In this document: piece by piece, positions 25,580 through 35,661 of the stretch
Layout of the letters: each line of letters begins with the position of its first letter
How positions within the stretch are numbered: the stretch's first letter is position 1
Notes under the pieces: model-generated
Database searches by the model: none
What the model was told of the DNA's origin: nothing
The model's input: the letters and a program-made list of their open reading frames with translations, nothing else
Assembly (NCBI RefSeq): GCF_027859255.1
Contig: NZ_JAQHXR010000001.1
Coordinates: 310,001 to 374,000, forward strand
Direction: 5' to 3'
DNA from: Helicobacter ibis
Lineage (GTDB): Bacteria; Campylobacterota; Campylobacteria; Campylobacterales; Helicobacteraceae
DNA length: 64,000 bases
Made by a program: the position numbers and the translations under genes

Positions 25580-26323
25580 TTAAAACAGAAAATTTATCGG
25601 TTCATCATCTATAAAGCTATATCCAAGTAGTTCTATTTTTTGTGCATGTAGCATGATTCTGCTTCCTTCTTGTCCGCCATAGAATGTATCGCCAATTATT
25701 GGGTGTTTTATGTGTGATAAATGAACTCTTATTTGATGTGTTCTACCTGTTGTTATTGTTACTTCTAGTTTTGTTTTTTTGCCTTGTATTTCTAATGGCT
25801 TAATGTGAGTATGTGCGTTAATTCCGCTTTTTGACACTGATACTTTTGCGAATCTATCTTTTTTAATTAATAATGGGAAGTTTAAGTCTTGTTCTTCATC
25901 TACTATTCCGCTTACTATTGCTAGATATTTTTTTGTTACTTTTTGTGCTTTAAATTCTTCTTTGGCTTTTTGGTGAAACTTACTATTTTCTTTAACCAAA
26001 AGCAAAATTCCGCTTGTCTCTTTATCAAGTCTATGTAAAAGAGACCATTCTTTATGCTTTTGTGCTATTTCTTCAGAGCTTAAAAAAGGTGGTTTAGATA
26101 GTGCTAAGATATTTTCATCTTTAAAGATTACTTTTATTTTTGGCTGTTTTTGTATTTTGAATTTCGTATTTATCGGTAGTTCGGCTCTTGCTATTTTAAG
26201 CCTTTTATTATTTATGCTAACTAGTCCTTTATCTATTAGGTTCTTTGCTTCATTGTTTGATATTTTTTCTTGTAATGCTAGTAGTTTATAGGCTTTTTGT
26301 AGATTTTTTGTATTTTCAATCAT
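25580..26323 (-). CDS. RluA-family pseudouridine synthase
   Basis: Isomerises uridines in rRNA or tRNA. The 247 residues have an S4-like N-terminus (EKISNNEAKNLIDKGLVSINNKRL) and the catalytic HRLDKETSGILLLV motif with the nucleophilic Asp near residue 95, followed by KKYLAIVSG and TGRTHQIRVHLSHIKHPIIGD. Site specificity (RluC- or RluD-like) cannot be assigned. Its ATG shares a base with the waaA stop (TAATG). The block RluA-waaA-zinc ribbon-Nif3-glyQ is conserved in H. pylori (recalled). Confidence 0.92.
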   Translation of the reverse strand: MIENTKNLQKAYKLLALQEKISNNEAKNLIDKGLVSINNKRLKIARAELPINTKFKIQKQPKIKVIFKDENILALSKPPFLSSEEIAQKHKEWSLLHRLDKETSGILLLVKENSKFHQKAKEEFKAQKVTKKYLAIVSGIVDEEQDLNFPLLIKKDRFAKVSVSKSGINAHTHIKPLEIQGKKTKLEVTITTGRTHQIRVHLSHIKHPIIGDTFYGGQEGSRIMLHAQKIELLGYSFIDDEPINFLF

Positions 26324-27534
26324 TATTGTCCTTGTATTTTTTGGGCTATTTTGTCTAGTTTAATTTTGTTTATTGTTTTAGAATCTTCTAATAAATTTCT
26401 ATATTTTAACACTACGCTTAGGTCTTTTATATCACATATTACATAGTTTTGTAATAATGAAAATAGTGCTGTTTGGTTGAAAATATATGCTCCTGTTATT
26501 AGTTTGTTGTTAAAAAATGATGGTTCTATTGGGTTATGTCCTCCAACTTTATCAACAAAGCTACCACCTAGTATGACTAATGATGAAATAGCATATAGGT
26601 TATTTAATTCACCTAGGCAATCAATCAAGCCAAATTGTGCTTGTATCGTTTTTTGGATTCCTTCTTTTGATGCTATTTTTAATTCTAGGTTTTTTGCTTT
26701 TAGTATATTTTCTAAGGTTAGTTGAACTTTTGAAAACCTCTCTGGGTGTCGTGGGACAAATAGGATTCTAGGGCTAGAGTCTGATATTTCTAATATTTTT
26801 AGTATTTCTTGTAGGATTATTTCTTCTTCTAAGATTCCTTGTTTTTCGTGTGTGCTAGCTACTATCCATAACTCTTGTTTTGGTTTTTTGTAATCTTTAG
26901 TAATCTGTGGTTTTTGACTTGCTTTTATATTTCCACATATTTCGATATTTCTAGCACCAATGCTTTGTAATCTTTGTTTGTCTATATTTTGTTGTGCTAA
27001 TACCAAATCTACATAGCTAAATAAAACTTTATAAAGAAATGAGAATTTTAAATATTTATCATAAGAGTTTGTTGAGATTCTAGCATTAAGGAGGATTGTT
27101 GTTGCTTGTTTTTGCTTGGCACATACAAGTGGCATGAGCCATAGTTCTGCTTCAAAGAGTGTTAGTGTTTTTATCTTTAAGTTTTTTGTAAATAATGGAA
27201 TAAAAGATTCAAATGGAAGATAATAAACTTGTGCATTTTGAAAGATTTTATTTGCTTCGTTGTAGCCTGTTTGTGTTGTTGTGGTGATAATTATAGATTC
27301 ATTATTGTTTAGATTTATTTTTTCTATTAGTGGTTTTATAGCTCTAATTTCACCAAATGAACAAGCATGAATCCAAATGATTTCATTTTGTGTTTTTGGG
27401 AAGCTTGGTAAAAGGAAGCGTTTTTTAAGGGATTGTCTATATTTTTGCTTGAAACTTAATAAAAATAGGAGCGGTAGTGCTATTATATTTAGCGCCACCA
27501 TAATTACATAATAGAAGGCTACAAATAATCTCAA
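26323..27534 (-). CDS. waaA: 3-deoxy-D-manno-octulosonic acid (Kdo) transferase
   Basis: Transfers Kdo to lipid A precursor at the inner membrane. The 403 residues open with a membrane anchor (FVAFYYVIMVALNIIALPLLFLLSF). EIIWIHACSFGEIRAIKPLI (about residue 50) is the GT30 N-terminal block, and the C-terminal half has VASTHEKQGILEEEIIL, PRHPERF and VILGGSFVDKVGGHNPIEP. The start is TTG, overlapping the stop of the upstream gene (TTGA), so initiation is probably by coupling. An internal ATG at 27501 would cut into the anchor. Confidence 0.94.
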   Translation of the reverse strand: MRLFVAFYYVIMVALNIIALPLLFLLSFKQKYRQSLKKRFLLPSFPKTQNEIIWIHACSFGEIRAIKPLIEKINLNNNESIIITTTTQTGYNEANKIFQNAQVYYLPFESFIPLFTKNLKIKTLTLFEAELWLMPLVCAKQKQATTILLNARISTNSYDKYLKFSFLYKVLFSYVDLVLAQQNIDKQRLQSIGARNIEICGNIKASQKPQITKDYKKPKQELWIVASTHEKQGILEEEIILQEILKILEISDSSPRILFVPRHPERFSKVQLTLENILKAKNLELKIASKEGIQKTIQAQFGLIDCLGELNNLYAISSLVILGGSFVDKVGGHNPIEPSFFNNKLITGAYIFNQTALFSLLQNYVICDIKDLSVVLKYRNLLEDSKTINKIKLDKIAQKIQGQ

Positions 27535-28247
27535 GCCTCTTTAGTCTCCTCGTTGTATAGGATTCTGCCACAATGTGGGCAAGTGATAATATCATCAGAG
27601 CGTATTACATCAGAATATGTCTTGTCATTAATTCTCATAAAGCAACCACCACATGCTTGTCTAGTTATTGATACTACGCCAGTGTTTTTAGCCCATTTTC
27701 TTATTTTTTCATAGAATGAAATTATTTTTTGGTCCATTTTGGCTACTAATTCTTCTTTTTGCTTGAAGATTTTTTCTTGCTCACCTTTTATTTCTTTTAC
27801 TTCTTTTTCTACTTTTTGTTCGACTTCTTTTGCGTTTTTGTTTAGTTCGCTTATTTTATTTTTTAGTTCTTTTATATTGTCATTTTTTGAAGATATAAGT
27901 GTATTTAGTCTTGCTATTTCTTCATTTGCAAATGTGATTTGTTCTTTTGCTAATTCTTCTTCTAGGCTAAGAGCTTTGCTTTCTTTTTCTGTTTTTATTA
28001 GTTTAGTTTTCTTTGCTATGTCTTCTAGTTTGTTTGATAGCTCACTTAGGTGGTTTTCGTTTTTTTGTATTGCCAAAGATAGGTCTTTATTTGTTGCTTC
28101 TAGTTCATCTAGTTCTCTTTTTAGCACTTTTTCTTCATCTAGTATTACATCTAATTCTTTGTTTGCTTCTTTGATTCTAGGTTCAAAAGAATCGATTTCT
28201 TTATCTAGGTTTGATATATCAATTAGCTGTATTAGGTGTTTGTTCAT
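27531..28247 (-). CDS. Coiled-coil zinc-ribbon protein, HP0958 type
   Basis: The 238 residues are almost entirely a charged antiparallel coiled coil (about 10-185) followed by a C4 zinc ribbon, ACGGCFMRI and CPHCGRILY. This is the architecture of H. pylori HP0958, which stabilises RpoN and binds flagellin mRNA and is needed for flagella (established for that protein; transferred here by inference). GGAG precedes the ATG. It sits between the Nif3-like gene and waaA. flgH is a few genes upstream. Confidence 0.88.
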   Translation of the reverse strand: MNKHLIQLIDISNLDKEIDSFEPRIKEANKELDVILDEEKVLKRELDELEATNKDLSLAIQKNENHLSELSNKLEDIAKKTKLIKTEKESKALSLEEELAKEQITFANEEIARLNTLISSKNDNIKELKNKISELNKNAKEVEQKVEKEVKEIKGEQEKIFKQKEELVAKMDQKIISFYEKIRKWAKNTGVVSITRQACGGCFMRINDKTYSDVIRSDDIITCPHCGRILYNEETKEA

Positions 28248-28262
28248 GTTTGCTCCAAGATT

Positions 28263-28991
28263 TTATAGAAAATAAAAAGGATTTTTTGAATCAAAGATTA
28301 TAGCTTTATAACCATAATTTGTCAAAATATCAGCTAGAATCTCCCCAAAATAGCACTCTAGCTCATAATGACCACAATCAATTAGATTTATATTTCTCTC
28401 CATAGCTTCCATTGCTTCATGATACTTTATATCGCCTGTAATTAGGCAATCTACATTGCTTAGGCTTCTTACAAAACTAGCTCCACTACCAGTAACAAGT
28501 GCAATGTTTTTGCAATTTTGACTACTTTTTGTTATTTTTAGAGTTTGTATTTTTAGGGATTCTTTAAGCTTATAACATAATGAATCTAAATTGCTATCCC
28601 ATGAAAAATACACAACAAAACCATCTTGATTAAAAGAATCTATTTTTAGCAGTTTTCTAACTACATATTTTCCAAAATGTGTTTTATCAAAGTTTGTGTG
28701 CATTGCTATTAGTTTTATATTTTTTTGTATGGCAATTTTTAATAATGATGAAGGATAGGATTCAAAGTCTATTTGTTTTAACGGGTAGAAGATAAGTGGG
28801 TGATGTGTTATAAGCACAGAATCTTTAGGAATGCTCTCTAAAATGTTTCTATCTACCTCTAATGATAGATAAATATTGCTAAATTCATCATTTCTGCTAC
28901 CAAGTATAAGCCCAGAGTTATCCCATGATTCTTGCAAGTCAAATGGGCTTATAGTATTTAGAGTATCTAGTAAATTATTTATTTTTTGCAT
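28263..28991 (-). CDS. Nif3-like dinuclear metal centre protein
   Basis: A 242-residue member of the Nif3/YbgI (GTP cyclohydrolase 1 type 2-like) family. Seen: [17 protein letters not shown] at the N-terminus, [11 protein letters not shown] (metal His pair), [21 protein letters not shown] and the C-terminal [13 protein letters not shown] plus DCGHYELE metal ligands. Family function is unclear; proposed roles include metal-dependent hydrolysis. It overlaps the 3' end of glyQ by 17 bases, so the two are co-expressed. Confidence 0.9.
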   Translation of the reverse strand: MQKINNLLDTLNTISPFDLQESWDNSGLILGSRNDEFSNIYLSLEVDRNILESIPKDSVLITHHPLIFYPLKQIDFESYPSSLLKIAIQKNIKLIAMHTNFDKTHFGKYVVRKLLKIDSFNQDGFVVYFSWDSNLDSLCYKLKESLKIQTLKITKSSQNCKNIALVTGSGASFVRSLSNVDCLITGDIKYHEAMEAMERNINLIDCGHYELECYFGEILADILTNYGYKAIIFDSKNPFYFL

Positions 28992-29856
28992 TTTGTAATC
29001 TTAGTTCCCTTTCTTCTTCTTGTTCTTTGTATAGCAATGCACAACTTTTTACTAACTCTCTTATTTTTAGTATGTAATTTTGTCTCTCTAATGCTGATAT
29101 TGCCTTTCTTGCATCTAGAGTGTTAAAAAGATGAGAAGATAGCATAGCACAATCATATGCAGGTAGTGGAAGTCCTGCTTCAAGTGCTCTTTTGCCCTCA
29201 TCTTGCATTTTGTGAAAAAACTCAAAAAGCATTGTAGTATCTGCTACTTCAAAGTTATATTTTGAAAATTCATACTCTCCTTGTAAATGCACATCAGCGT
29301 ATTTGTAGTTTTCATTCCAAGCAATATCTAATATATTATCTACTCCTTGAAGATACATGGCTAATCTTTCTGTTCCATATGTTATCTCAACTGCCACAGG
29401 AGAGCAAGCAACCCCGCCTACTTGTTGAAAATAAGTAAATTGAGTAACCTCCATGCCATCTAGCCATACTTCCCAGCCAAGCCCCCATGCACCAAGCGTT
29501 GGAGATTCCCAGTTATCTTCTACGAATCTTACATCATGGTTTTTTAGGCCTAATCCTAGGTATTCTAGGCTTTTTAGGTATAGTTCTTGTATATTGCTAG
29601 GATTAGGCTTTATTAGCACTTGGAATTGATAATAGCTACCAAGTCTGTTTGGGTTTTCACCATAGCGTCCATCTGTCGGTCTTCTTGAGGGGGCTACATA
29701 TGCTACGCTCCATGGTTTGCTATCTAGGCTTCTAAGCAGTGTTGCAGGGTGAAATGTCCCAGCCCCAGCAGGTATATCATAAGGCTGTATAATAAGGCAA
29801 CCTTCTTTTTTCCAAAATTCTTGTAGTTTTAATAAAAGGTCAGAAAAATAAAGCAT
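28975..29856 (-). CDS. glyQ: Glycine--tRNA ligase alpha subunit
   Basis: Alpha chain of the bacterial alpha2beta2 glycyl-tRNA synthetase. The 293 residues match the family closely: [52 protein letters not shown] (partly), [31 protein letters not shown] region, and [21 protein letters not shown] near the C-terminus. The beta subunit (glyS) is not adjacent, as in H. pylori (recalled). It starts one base after thrC ends on the minus strand. Confidence 0.96.
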   Translation of the reverse strand: MLYFSDLLLKLQEFWKKEGCLIIQPYDIPAGAGTFHPATLLRSLDSKPWSVAYVAPSRRPTDGRYGENPNRLGSYYQFQVLIKPNPSNIQELYLKSLEYLGLGLKNHDVRFVEDNWESPTLGAWGLGWEVWLDGMEVTQFTYFQQVGGVACSPVAVEITYGTERLAMYLQGVDNILDIAWNENYKYADVHLQGEYEFSKYNFEVADTTMLFEFFHKMQDEGKRALEAGLPLPAYDCAMLSSHLFNTLDARKAISALERQNYILKIRELVKSCALLYKEQEEERELRLQNAKNK

Positions 29857-29857
29857 C

Positions 29858-31312
29858 TTAGCTCCTTATCCAAGATAAAATTTCATTCATAACTTCATTT
29901 GAATTTAGTGTTTTATTATTTACTTCTTCTTTTTGGAATAGCTCTACAATCTGTTTTGGGACATTTATGTTATAAGTTTTTGATATTTTTTCTAAAGATT
30001 CTTTATCATGTGTTGAATCTATATGTAATGCCTTTGCTAGTGTTGGGGCAAATTTCGTCCATTCTGCTGTTGAGCATAGTATGGTTGGGATTACATTTGA
30101 ATCTTGTTGTATTTTTTCATATGCTTTTATGCCACATGCTGTGTGTGGGTCTATTATAATTCCATTATCTGCGTATTTTTTGATTGTCTTAAGACAGAAT
30201 TCATCATCACAAAAAGTTGCTTGAAAATACTTTTGAATCATCTTTAACTCATCGCTATTTACTTGATACTTCTTATTTGTTTCTAGCTCTTGCATTAGCT
30301 CTTTTGTTCTTGTATCGCCAAATAGTGCAAATAGCATTCTCTCAACATTTGAGCTTTTTAATATATCCATAGCCGGAGAGAATGTTTTTTGTAGGCTTTT
30401 GTTGCTTATGTCGTAGATTCCTGTGTTTATGAATTCTGTTAGTATGTTGTTTTTATTTGATGCAATGTATATTGTATGTATAGGGAATCCCATAAGCTTT
30501 GCATAAAATGCTCCAAGTGCATTACCAAAATTACCACTAGGGACTATTATGTTTATTTGTTTATTGTATTTTTTATACATTTCTAAAGAAGAATAAGCAT
30601 GATATATTATTTGAAATGCGATTCTGCCAAAATTAACAGAATTAGCAGCACTTAAAGATATGCTATTTGCTTTTAATTCATTTTGAAAGTTAGAATCTTT
30701 TAATAGTGATTTTAAGAGACTTTGTGCATCATCGAAATTACCATTAATTCCTATGGTCTTTATATTTTTTGCAGCTATTGTTGTCATTTGTAATCTTTGC
30801 ACATCGCTTGTGCCATTTTTGGGGTAAATACATACTACTTGTATATTTGACTTATTGGCAAATCCACTTAAAGTAGCAGGACCAGTATCGCCGCTTGTTG
30901 CGACTAATATTAGGTATTTTTGGTTTGTGTTTTTTATAAAGCTACTAAACATTGTTGAAAATGGTTGCAATGCCATATCTTTAAATGCTCTAGTAGGTCC
31001 GCAGTATAATTTTTGTATATAAAAATTATTCTCTATTTTTTTAATGGGTGCTGGTATTTTTGTATCAAAACTATCGTATGTTAATAAAGATTCTTCTAAG
31101 ATACTAGAATCTATATCTAAGCCTAGTTTGTCAAATATGCTCTTGCATAATTCTTTGTAATCCAAGTTGCTTAGTTTTGCGATGTCATCTTGTGTTAGCT
31201 TTGGTATGTGTGATAGTGTGTATAATCCACCATAAGGTGCATTTGGGTTTAAGATAGCATCTTTAAATGAAATTAAATCAATACCAGAATCTCTTGTAGA
31301 AGTAAATACCAC
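29858..31312 (-). CDS. thrC: Threonine synthase
   Basis: PLP enzyme converting O-phosphohomoserine to threonine. The 484 residues show FKDMALQPF (PLP Lys) near residue 111, [38 protein letters not shown] and the C-terminal [17 protein letters not shown]. The length fits the long ThrC form. The start codon is GTG at 31312 with AAAGGA upstream; a perfect 9-bp hairpin ends at the second base of this start codon. flgH lies 46 nt upstream on the same strand. Confidence 0.95.
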   Translation of the reverse strand: MVFTSTRDSGIDLISFKDAILNPNAPYGGLYTLSHIPKLTQDDIAKLSNLDYKELCKSIFDKLGLDIDSSILEESLLTYDSFDTKIPAPIKKIENNFYIQKLYCGPTRAFKDMALQPFSTMFSSFIKNTNQKYLILVATSGDTGPATLSGFANKSNIQVVCIYPKNGTSDVQRLQMTTIAAKNIKTIGINGNFDDAQSLLKSLLKDSNFQNELKANSISLSAANSVNFGRIAFQIIYHAYSSLEMYKKYNKQINIIVPSGNFGNALGAFYAKLMGFPIHTIYIASNKNNILTEFINTGIYDISNKSLQKTFSPAMDILKSSNVERMLFALFGDTRTKELMQELETNKKYQVNSDELKMIQKYFQATFCDDEFCLKTIKKYADNGIIIDPHTACGIKAYEKIQQDSNVIPTILCSTAEWTKFAPTLAKALHIDSTHDKESLEKISKTYNINVPKQIVELFQKEEVNNKTLNSNEVMNEILSWIRS

Positions 31313-31339
31313 GCAAATCCTTTGTGTTTAGATTTGCGT
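31311..31339 (-). promoter_or_regulatory. Hairpin enclosing the thrC ribosome site
   Basis: Minus strand ACGCAAATC (31339-31331) pairs perfectly with GATTTGCGT (31319-31311), with an 11-nt loop. The 3' arm holds part of AAAGGA and the GT of the GTG start. It could terminate flgH transcripts or mask thrC translation. Confidence 0.5.
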
Positions 31340-31358
31340 ATTTTATCCTAAATAATCT

Positions 31359-32090
31359 TTAAAAAGGCCATACAGATTCGACAAGTTTCGTTCCCCAGCC
31401 TTTTTCTGTGCTTCTTTTTAACTCACCTTGAGTGTCATACATTATCTTTGCATCTGCTATGTATTGAGATTCGATGGTATTGTTTCTTGCTATATCATTT
31501 GGTCTTACTACGCCACTTATATGGATTATTTGTTTTTCACCATTTATTAGCACTTCTCTGCTACCTTCTATGAAGTAGTTTCCATTTTGCAATACTTTAA
31601 TTATCCTTGCTGCTATTGTTGTTGAGAATGTTTCTTGTCTATTTTGTGAGCCAGCACCTGTGAATGTTGATGTGCTATTTCCCATATTTAGTCCTATGTT
31701 TGCTAGATTATTCCAGCTATTTATAATGCTTCCAACTCCCTCACTAGCACCACCATAATTTAGCGTTGGAGGCGTTAGAGTGCCATTTGAAGTTTTGTTT
31801 GTGTTTTTGTTTGCTGTTGAGCTTGTTTGTGCTGTTTGATTTATAATTACGGTTACTAAATCATTTAGCTGCATAGCTCTTCTATCTGAAAATAACAAAT
31901 TATCCCCTCTACCAAATATGCTTCCCGGATTCCCAAAATTGTCTTCTTCTTCTCTTGGGGGTAATTCCTCTACATATGCTGGTGGTTTAAATGAAATTTT
32001 TGGCTCTGTATTTGCGCAACCACTTAGTAAAACAATGGCTAAACCAAGTAAAGCAGGCATTATTGCAAGTGTTGTAGAATTTCTTTTCAT
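31359..32090 (-). CDS. flgH: Flagellar L-ring protein
   Basis: Outer-membrane lipoprotein forming the L ring of the flagellar basal body. I start at ATG 32090 (243 residues) because AAAGGA is well spaced there and the signal begins MKRNSTTLAIMPALLG; an ATG at 32126 would precede it with 12 residues. The lipobox LSGC puts the lipid Cys at about residue 25. Family blocks: SIFGRGDNLLFSDRRAMQLNDLVTV region, ANKNTNKTSNG, ETFSTTIAARIIKVLQNGNYFIEG, and IHISGVVRPNDIARNNTI. It is alone among non-flagellar genes and divergent from the phosphate transporter. Confidence 0.96.
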   Translation of the reverse strand: MKRNSTTLAIMPALLGLAIVLLSGCANTEPKISFKPPAYVEELPPREEEDNFGNPGSIFGRGDNLLFSDRRAMQLNDLVTVIINQTAQTSSTANKNTNKTSNGTLTPPTLNYGGASEGVGSIINSWNNLANIGLNMGNSTSTFTGAGSQNRQETFSTTIAARIIKVLQNGNYFIEGSREVLINGEKQIIHISGVVRPNDIARNNTIESQYIADAKIMYDTQGELKRSTEKGWGTKLVESVWPF

Positions 32091-32187
32091 AATTGTCATT
32101 CCTTTGAACTTTGAGATATAATCCATATAAGCAAAGTGTATTCCATATTTGTAGATATTAGAAGTTTTGGTATTTAGGGGGTATTTA

Positions 32188-33765
32188 GTGGATATAAAAG
32201 ATTTTTGGCATTACGAAAAGGCAATGCGTGTGAATAAAGACGATATACAAAGGTTTGGGGTTTTATTTGTATTTGTTTTGTTGATAATTACCATGGTTAT
32301 ATGGTATAGCAATGAAGTTAGTAATCCGATGCTACTTGGTTTTGCAGCTATTGTTGGTGGATATATGGCATTAAATATAGGTGCAAATGATGTAGCAAAC
32401 AATGTAGGACCTGCAGTTGGCTCAAAAGCACTTAGCATGACAGGAGCAATAATCATAGCTGCTATATGTGAGATTGCAGGAGCGTTAATTGCAGGTGGCG
32501 AAGTGGTAGATACGGTTAGATCTGGGATAATATCAATAGAATCCATAGGAGATAGCAAGGTTTTTACTGGAATGATGTTAGCAGCCTTAATTTCTGGTGC
32601 TTTGTGGTTACATTTAGCAACCGCCATTGGCGCACCTGTATCTACAACTCATTCCATTGTTGGCGGAATCTTAGGCACAGGTATAGCAGCAGGTGGATTT
32701 GATGTGGTTAATTGGGAAGCACTAATTAGCATTGTTTCTAGTTGGGTTATTTCGCCAGTTGCAGGTGGAGTTATTGCTGCTTTGTTATTGTTTTTTATAA
32801 AAAATACAATTACTTATAAAGAAAATAAAAAAACCGCAGCACAAAAAAATGTCCCATACTTAATGTCCTTTATGGTATTTGCTTTTAGCTTGTATCTTAT
32901 AAATAAGGGCTTAAAGAAGATTCTGCAATTAGAGCAAGTTACTGCCTTTGGAGTTAGTATTATATTGGGGATTGTTGCATTTTTTGTTGTAAGACCAATT
33001 ATTGCTAAAGCATTGGAAAAACTAGAAAATAAAAAAGAACATATAAATAGCCTCTTTACCATACCGCTTATTTTTGCTGCTGCATTATTAAGCTTCGCAC
33101 ATGGTGCAAATGATGTAGCAAATGCAATAGGACCGCTAGCTGCTATAAATGATGCATTAAAAGAAGGCTTTGTAATTGGGAAGAGTGCAGGAGTGCCATT
33201 TTGGATCATGCTTATAGGTGGACTTGGAATCTCTATTGGACTTGCACTTTATGGTCCTAGATTAATAAGAACAGTTGGTAGTGAGATAACAGAATTAGAT
33301 CAGATTCGTGCATTTTGTATTGCTATGAGTGCTGCTTTAACGGTGCTTGTAGCTTCAGAGCTTGGTATGCCGGTTAGTTCAACTCATATTGCAGTTGGTG
33401 CGGTTTTTGGTGTTGGATTTTTAAGGGAATACTTAAAAAAGCGTTATAAAGAAATGGAAAATAAGATATTAGAAGCACACAAAAATGATGATGCACAAGC
33501 ATTAAGGGAGTTTTTAGACAAGTTTAGAAGGTCTTCTGTTAGAAAAAAGGCAGCAATGATAAAAATACTAGAAAGAAAAGAAGAAAAAGAATTTGGAATC
33601 CCAGAGATGAAGAAGAAGGGTAAAAAGCAACTAAAGAAGGTATATCAAGAAGAGCTAGTTAAGCGTTCAGCAATAAATAAAATAGTAGCAGCATGGCTAA
33701 TTACCGTTCCGGTATCTGCTATTTTTGGTGCATTTTGTTTTTATGTGTTAAGGTTTTTTTATTAG
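32188..33765 (+). CDS. PiT-family inorganic phosphate transporter
   Basis: Cation-coupled phosphate permease in the inner membrane. I start at GTG 32188 (525 residues) because AGGGGG (32176-32181) is 6 nt upstream; a TTG at 32167 is less likely. Two inverted PHO4 repeats are visible, each with the signature NIGANDVANNVGPAVGS (first) and AHGANDVANAIGPLAA (second), plus matching PVSTTHSIVGG and PVSSTHIAVGAVFGVG loops. About ten transmembrane helices and a Lys-rich cytoplasmic segment (about 420-480) are seen. It is followed closely by a PPP phosphatase. Confidence 0.94.
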   Translation: MDIKDFWHYEKAMRVNKDDIQRFGVLFVFVLLIITMVIWYSNEVSNPMLLGFAAIVGGYMALNIGANDVANNVGPAVGSKALSMTGAIIIAAICEIAGALIAGGEVVDTVRSGIISIESIGDSKVFTGMMLAALISGALWLHLATAIGAPVSTTHSIVGGILGTGIAAGGFDVVNWEALISIVSSWVISPVAGGVIAALLLFFIKNTITYKENKKTAAQKNVPYLMSFMVFAFSLYLINKGLKKILQLEQVTAFGVSIILGIVAFFVVRPIIAKALEKLENKKEHINSLFTIPLIFAAALLSFAHGANDVANAIGPLAAINDALKEGFVIGKSAGVPFWIMLIGGLGISIGLALYGPRLIRTVGSEITELDQIRAFCIAMSAALTVLVASELGMPVSSTHIAVGAVFGVGFLREYLKKRYKEMENKILEAHKNDDAQALREFLDKFRRSSVRKKAAMIKILERKEEKEFGIPEMKKKGKKQLKKVYQEELVKRSAINKIVAAWLITVPVSAIFGAFCFYVLRFFY

Positions 33766-33774
33766 GATATTTAG

Positions 33775-34434
33775 ATGGTTTATATAATAGGAGATGTGCA
33801 TGGTTGCTATGATACTTTATGTAGATTAATAGAGAGCCTTCCAGATTCTTATAATAGTGATATTATTTTTGTTGGAGATGTGATAGATAGGGGTGCGAAG
33901 TCTTGTGAGGTTATTGATTTAATAATAAAATATAATTATAGATGTCTGCTTGGAAATCATGAAGAGCTAATGCTTAGATATTATAAGAGACTTCAAGGTA
34001 GTGGAGTGCATTGGCTTGAGCATGGTGGATATGAGACTTTGCAAAGTTATGAAAGAAATGGTGGGTTTGAGAAAATAGTAGAGCATTTAAATTGGCTTAT
34101 GGAGTTGCCTTATTACTTGGATTTGCCTATATATGATGAATCTAATAGGAGACTATTTGTTACTCATGGATTTGGACTGCAGTATTATTCTCTAAGAGAT
34201 ACAAGCAAAGATGAGATAATATGGAATAGACTGCATAAGAGTGATGAGGTTTGTAGTTTAGATTCGAGTGTTTTTAATGTGTTTGGTCATGATGTGCAAA
34301 AAGATGTGTATTTTGGCAAGAGTTTTGCTGCTATTGATACTGGCTGTGTATATTATGCAAAATTAGAGAGTGCATCTCTTAGTGCATTAGAGTATCCAAG
34401 CAAGAGAGTTTTTAAGGTTAGATATTGTGGATAG
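33775..34434 (+). CDS. PPP-family metallophosphatase
   Basis: A 219-residue protein phosphatase-like enzyme. All core metal motifs are present: IIGDVHGCYDTL (about residue 5), FVGDVIDRGAKS (about 37), LLGNHEELMLRYY (about 61), VTHGFG (about 126) and FGHDVQKD (about 165). This fits bacterial PrpA/PrpB serine/threonine phosphatases or Ap4A hydrolase-like enzymes; the substrate is not decided by sequence. It begins 9 nt after the phosphate transporter and ends 3 nt from the convergent lnt. Confidence 0.9.
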   Translation: MVYIIGDVHGCYDTLCRLIESLPDSYNSDIIFVGDVIDRGAKSCEVIDLIIKYNYRCLLGNHEELMLRYYKRLQGSGVHWLEHGGYETLQSYERNGGFEKIVEHLNWLMELPYYLDLPIYDESNRRLFVTHGFGLQYYSLRDTSKDEIIWNRLHKSDEVCSLDSSVFNVFGHDVQKDVYFGKSFAAIDTGCVYYAKLESASLSALEYPSKRVFKVRYCG

Positions 34435-34437
34435 TCT

Positions 34438-35661
34438 TTAAGGATAGATTGTAAAGCTTGGTGATTTATTGCTTGAGTGATAAATTGTTGTGTTGTAGTT
34501 TTTTGAAAAATATTGCATAAGCAGTTTTTGTAGTGTAGGCTGTATGCTAGGGTAAAACCACGCATTATTGCTAATTGCAATTAGTAATTTTGGGTCATTT
34601 TTATAAAATTCATCTCTTGTTGCTTCATAACATATTGCTATATTAAAGTTTTTATTATTTATTGTTGTAGTATTGATTGTATTTGTGTTGTTTGAAGCAA
34701 AATCAACAGCACCATTAAAGAAATATTTATTAATCAAATCAACTAGAATCTTAGGTAGCGGTATTTGTTCTCCAAATGGCACTAGGATTATTTTGTTAAA
34801 AATTTTTACATCACCATTTTCAAATATATATGCACTATTATAGAAGTTATTATCTTCTTGGTTTATACCGCCACTTATAATTGTTATTTGTTTGCTTTTT
34901 TCTTTTAGTGTTTCAATTAGGTTTTCGTATCTATTTAGAGGCAGTGGAAATGCAGTCTCTGGGAGAATTACAATATTGTATTTTTCATTTATTGCTTGTG
35001 AGATTTCATTCATATTGCTAATTACTATTTGTTCTAGTTCATTTTTATCCCATCTTAAGTCTTGGTCTATGTTTGTTTGTATTGTTTTTATTTTTAATGT
35101 GTCATTTGTGTTTGTTTGTTTTTGTTGTGTGGTTAAAGATATTGATAGTAATGCTACAAAACACACTATTGCCATACTTTTGTAATATTTTTGCCTTAAT
35201 GCATATATGCAAAATGAACTAAGAGTTAGAATTAAAAATAAAGTTAGTTTTGTTGGTGGAAAATAGCTATTTATTAGCATTGCTTCAGGTATAAACCAAT
35301 TAAACGAAAATGGGTGAATAAATGATGCTAGTAGTAAAGTTGAGATTCTGTATATATGGCTATCAAAAAAGCATAAAGCTACAAATAAGATTCCATAAAC
35401 AAATGCTACAAACAAAATAACAAATGGTATTAGATATGTAGCATCATAATATCTAAAGCTAAGAGAAATCCAATAAAACCATAAAATTCCAACCAATGCT
35501 CCGCATATAAATGCACTTTTTTTGGTTAGATTCAAGTATAAAAATAAAGCAACAAATGCACAAATGCTAGGAATAATTCTTTGGTGTATGTCAAAATGCT
35601 CTACATAAATAAAAGCACTAAAGCTTAAGGCGCATAATATTGCATAAACTATATTTTTCAT
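34438..35661 (-). CDS. lnt: Apolipoprotein N-acyltransferase
   Basis: Adds the third acyl chain to lipoprotein N-termini at the inner membrane. At 407 residues it is short, as in Helicobacter. About six N-terminal helices (1 to about 165) precede a carbon-nitrogen hydrolase domain with VILPETAFPLPLNR (catalytic Glu), FNKIILVPFGEQIPL (Lys) and NIAICYEATRDEFYK (Cys), then AISNNAWFYPS. It shares one base with yajQ (TAATG), so the two are coupled. Confidence 0.93.
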   Translation of the reverse strand: MKNIVYAILCALSFSAFIYVEHFDIHQRIIPSICAFVALFLYLNLTKKSAFICGALVGILWFYWISLSFRYYDATYLIPFVILFVAFVYGILFVALCFFDSHIYRISTLLLASFIHPFSFNWFIPEAMLINSYFPPTKLTLFLILTLSSFCIYALRQKYYKSMAIVCFVALLSISLTTQQKQTNTNDTLKIKTIQTNIDQDLRWDKNELEQIVISNMNEISQAINEKYNIVILPETAFPLPLNRYENLIETLKEKSKQITIISGGINQEDNNFYNSAYIFENGDVKIFNKIILVPFGEQIPLPKILVDLINKYFFNGAVDFASNNTNTINTTTINNKNFNIAICYEATRDEFYKNDPKLLIAISNNAWFYPSIQPTLQKLLMQYFSKNYNTTIYHSSNKSPSFTIYP

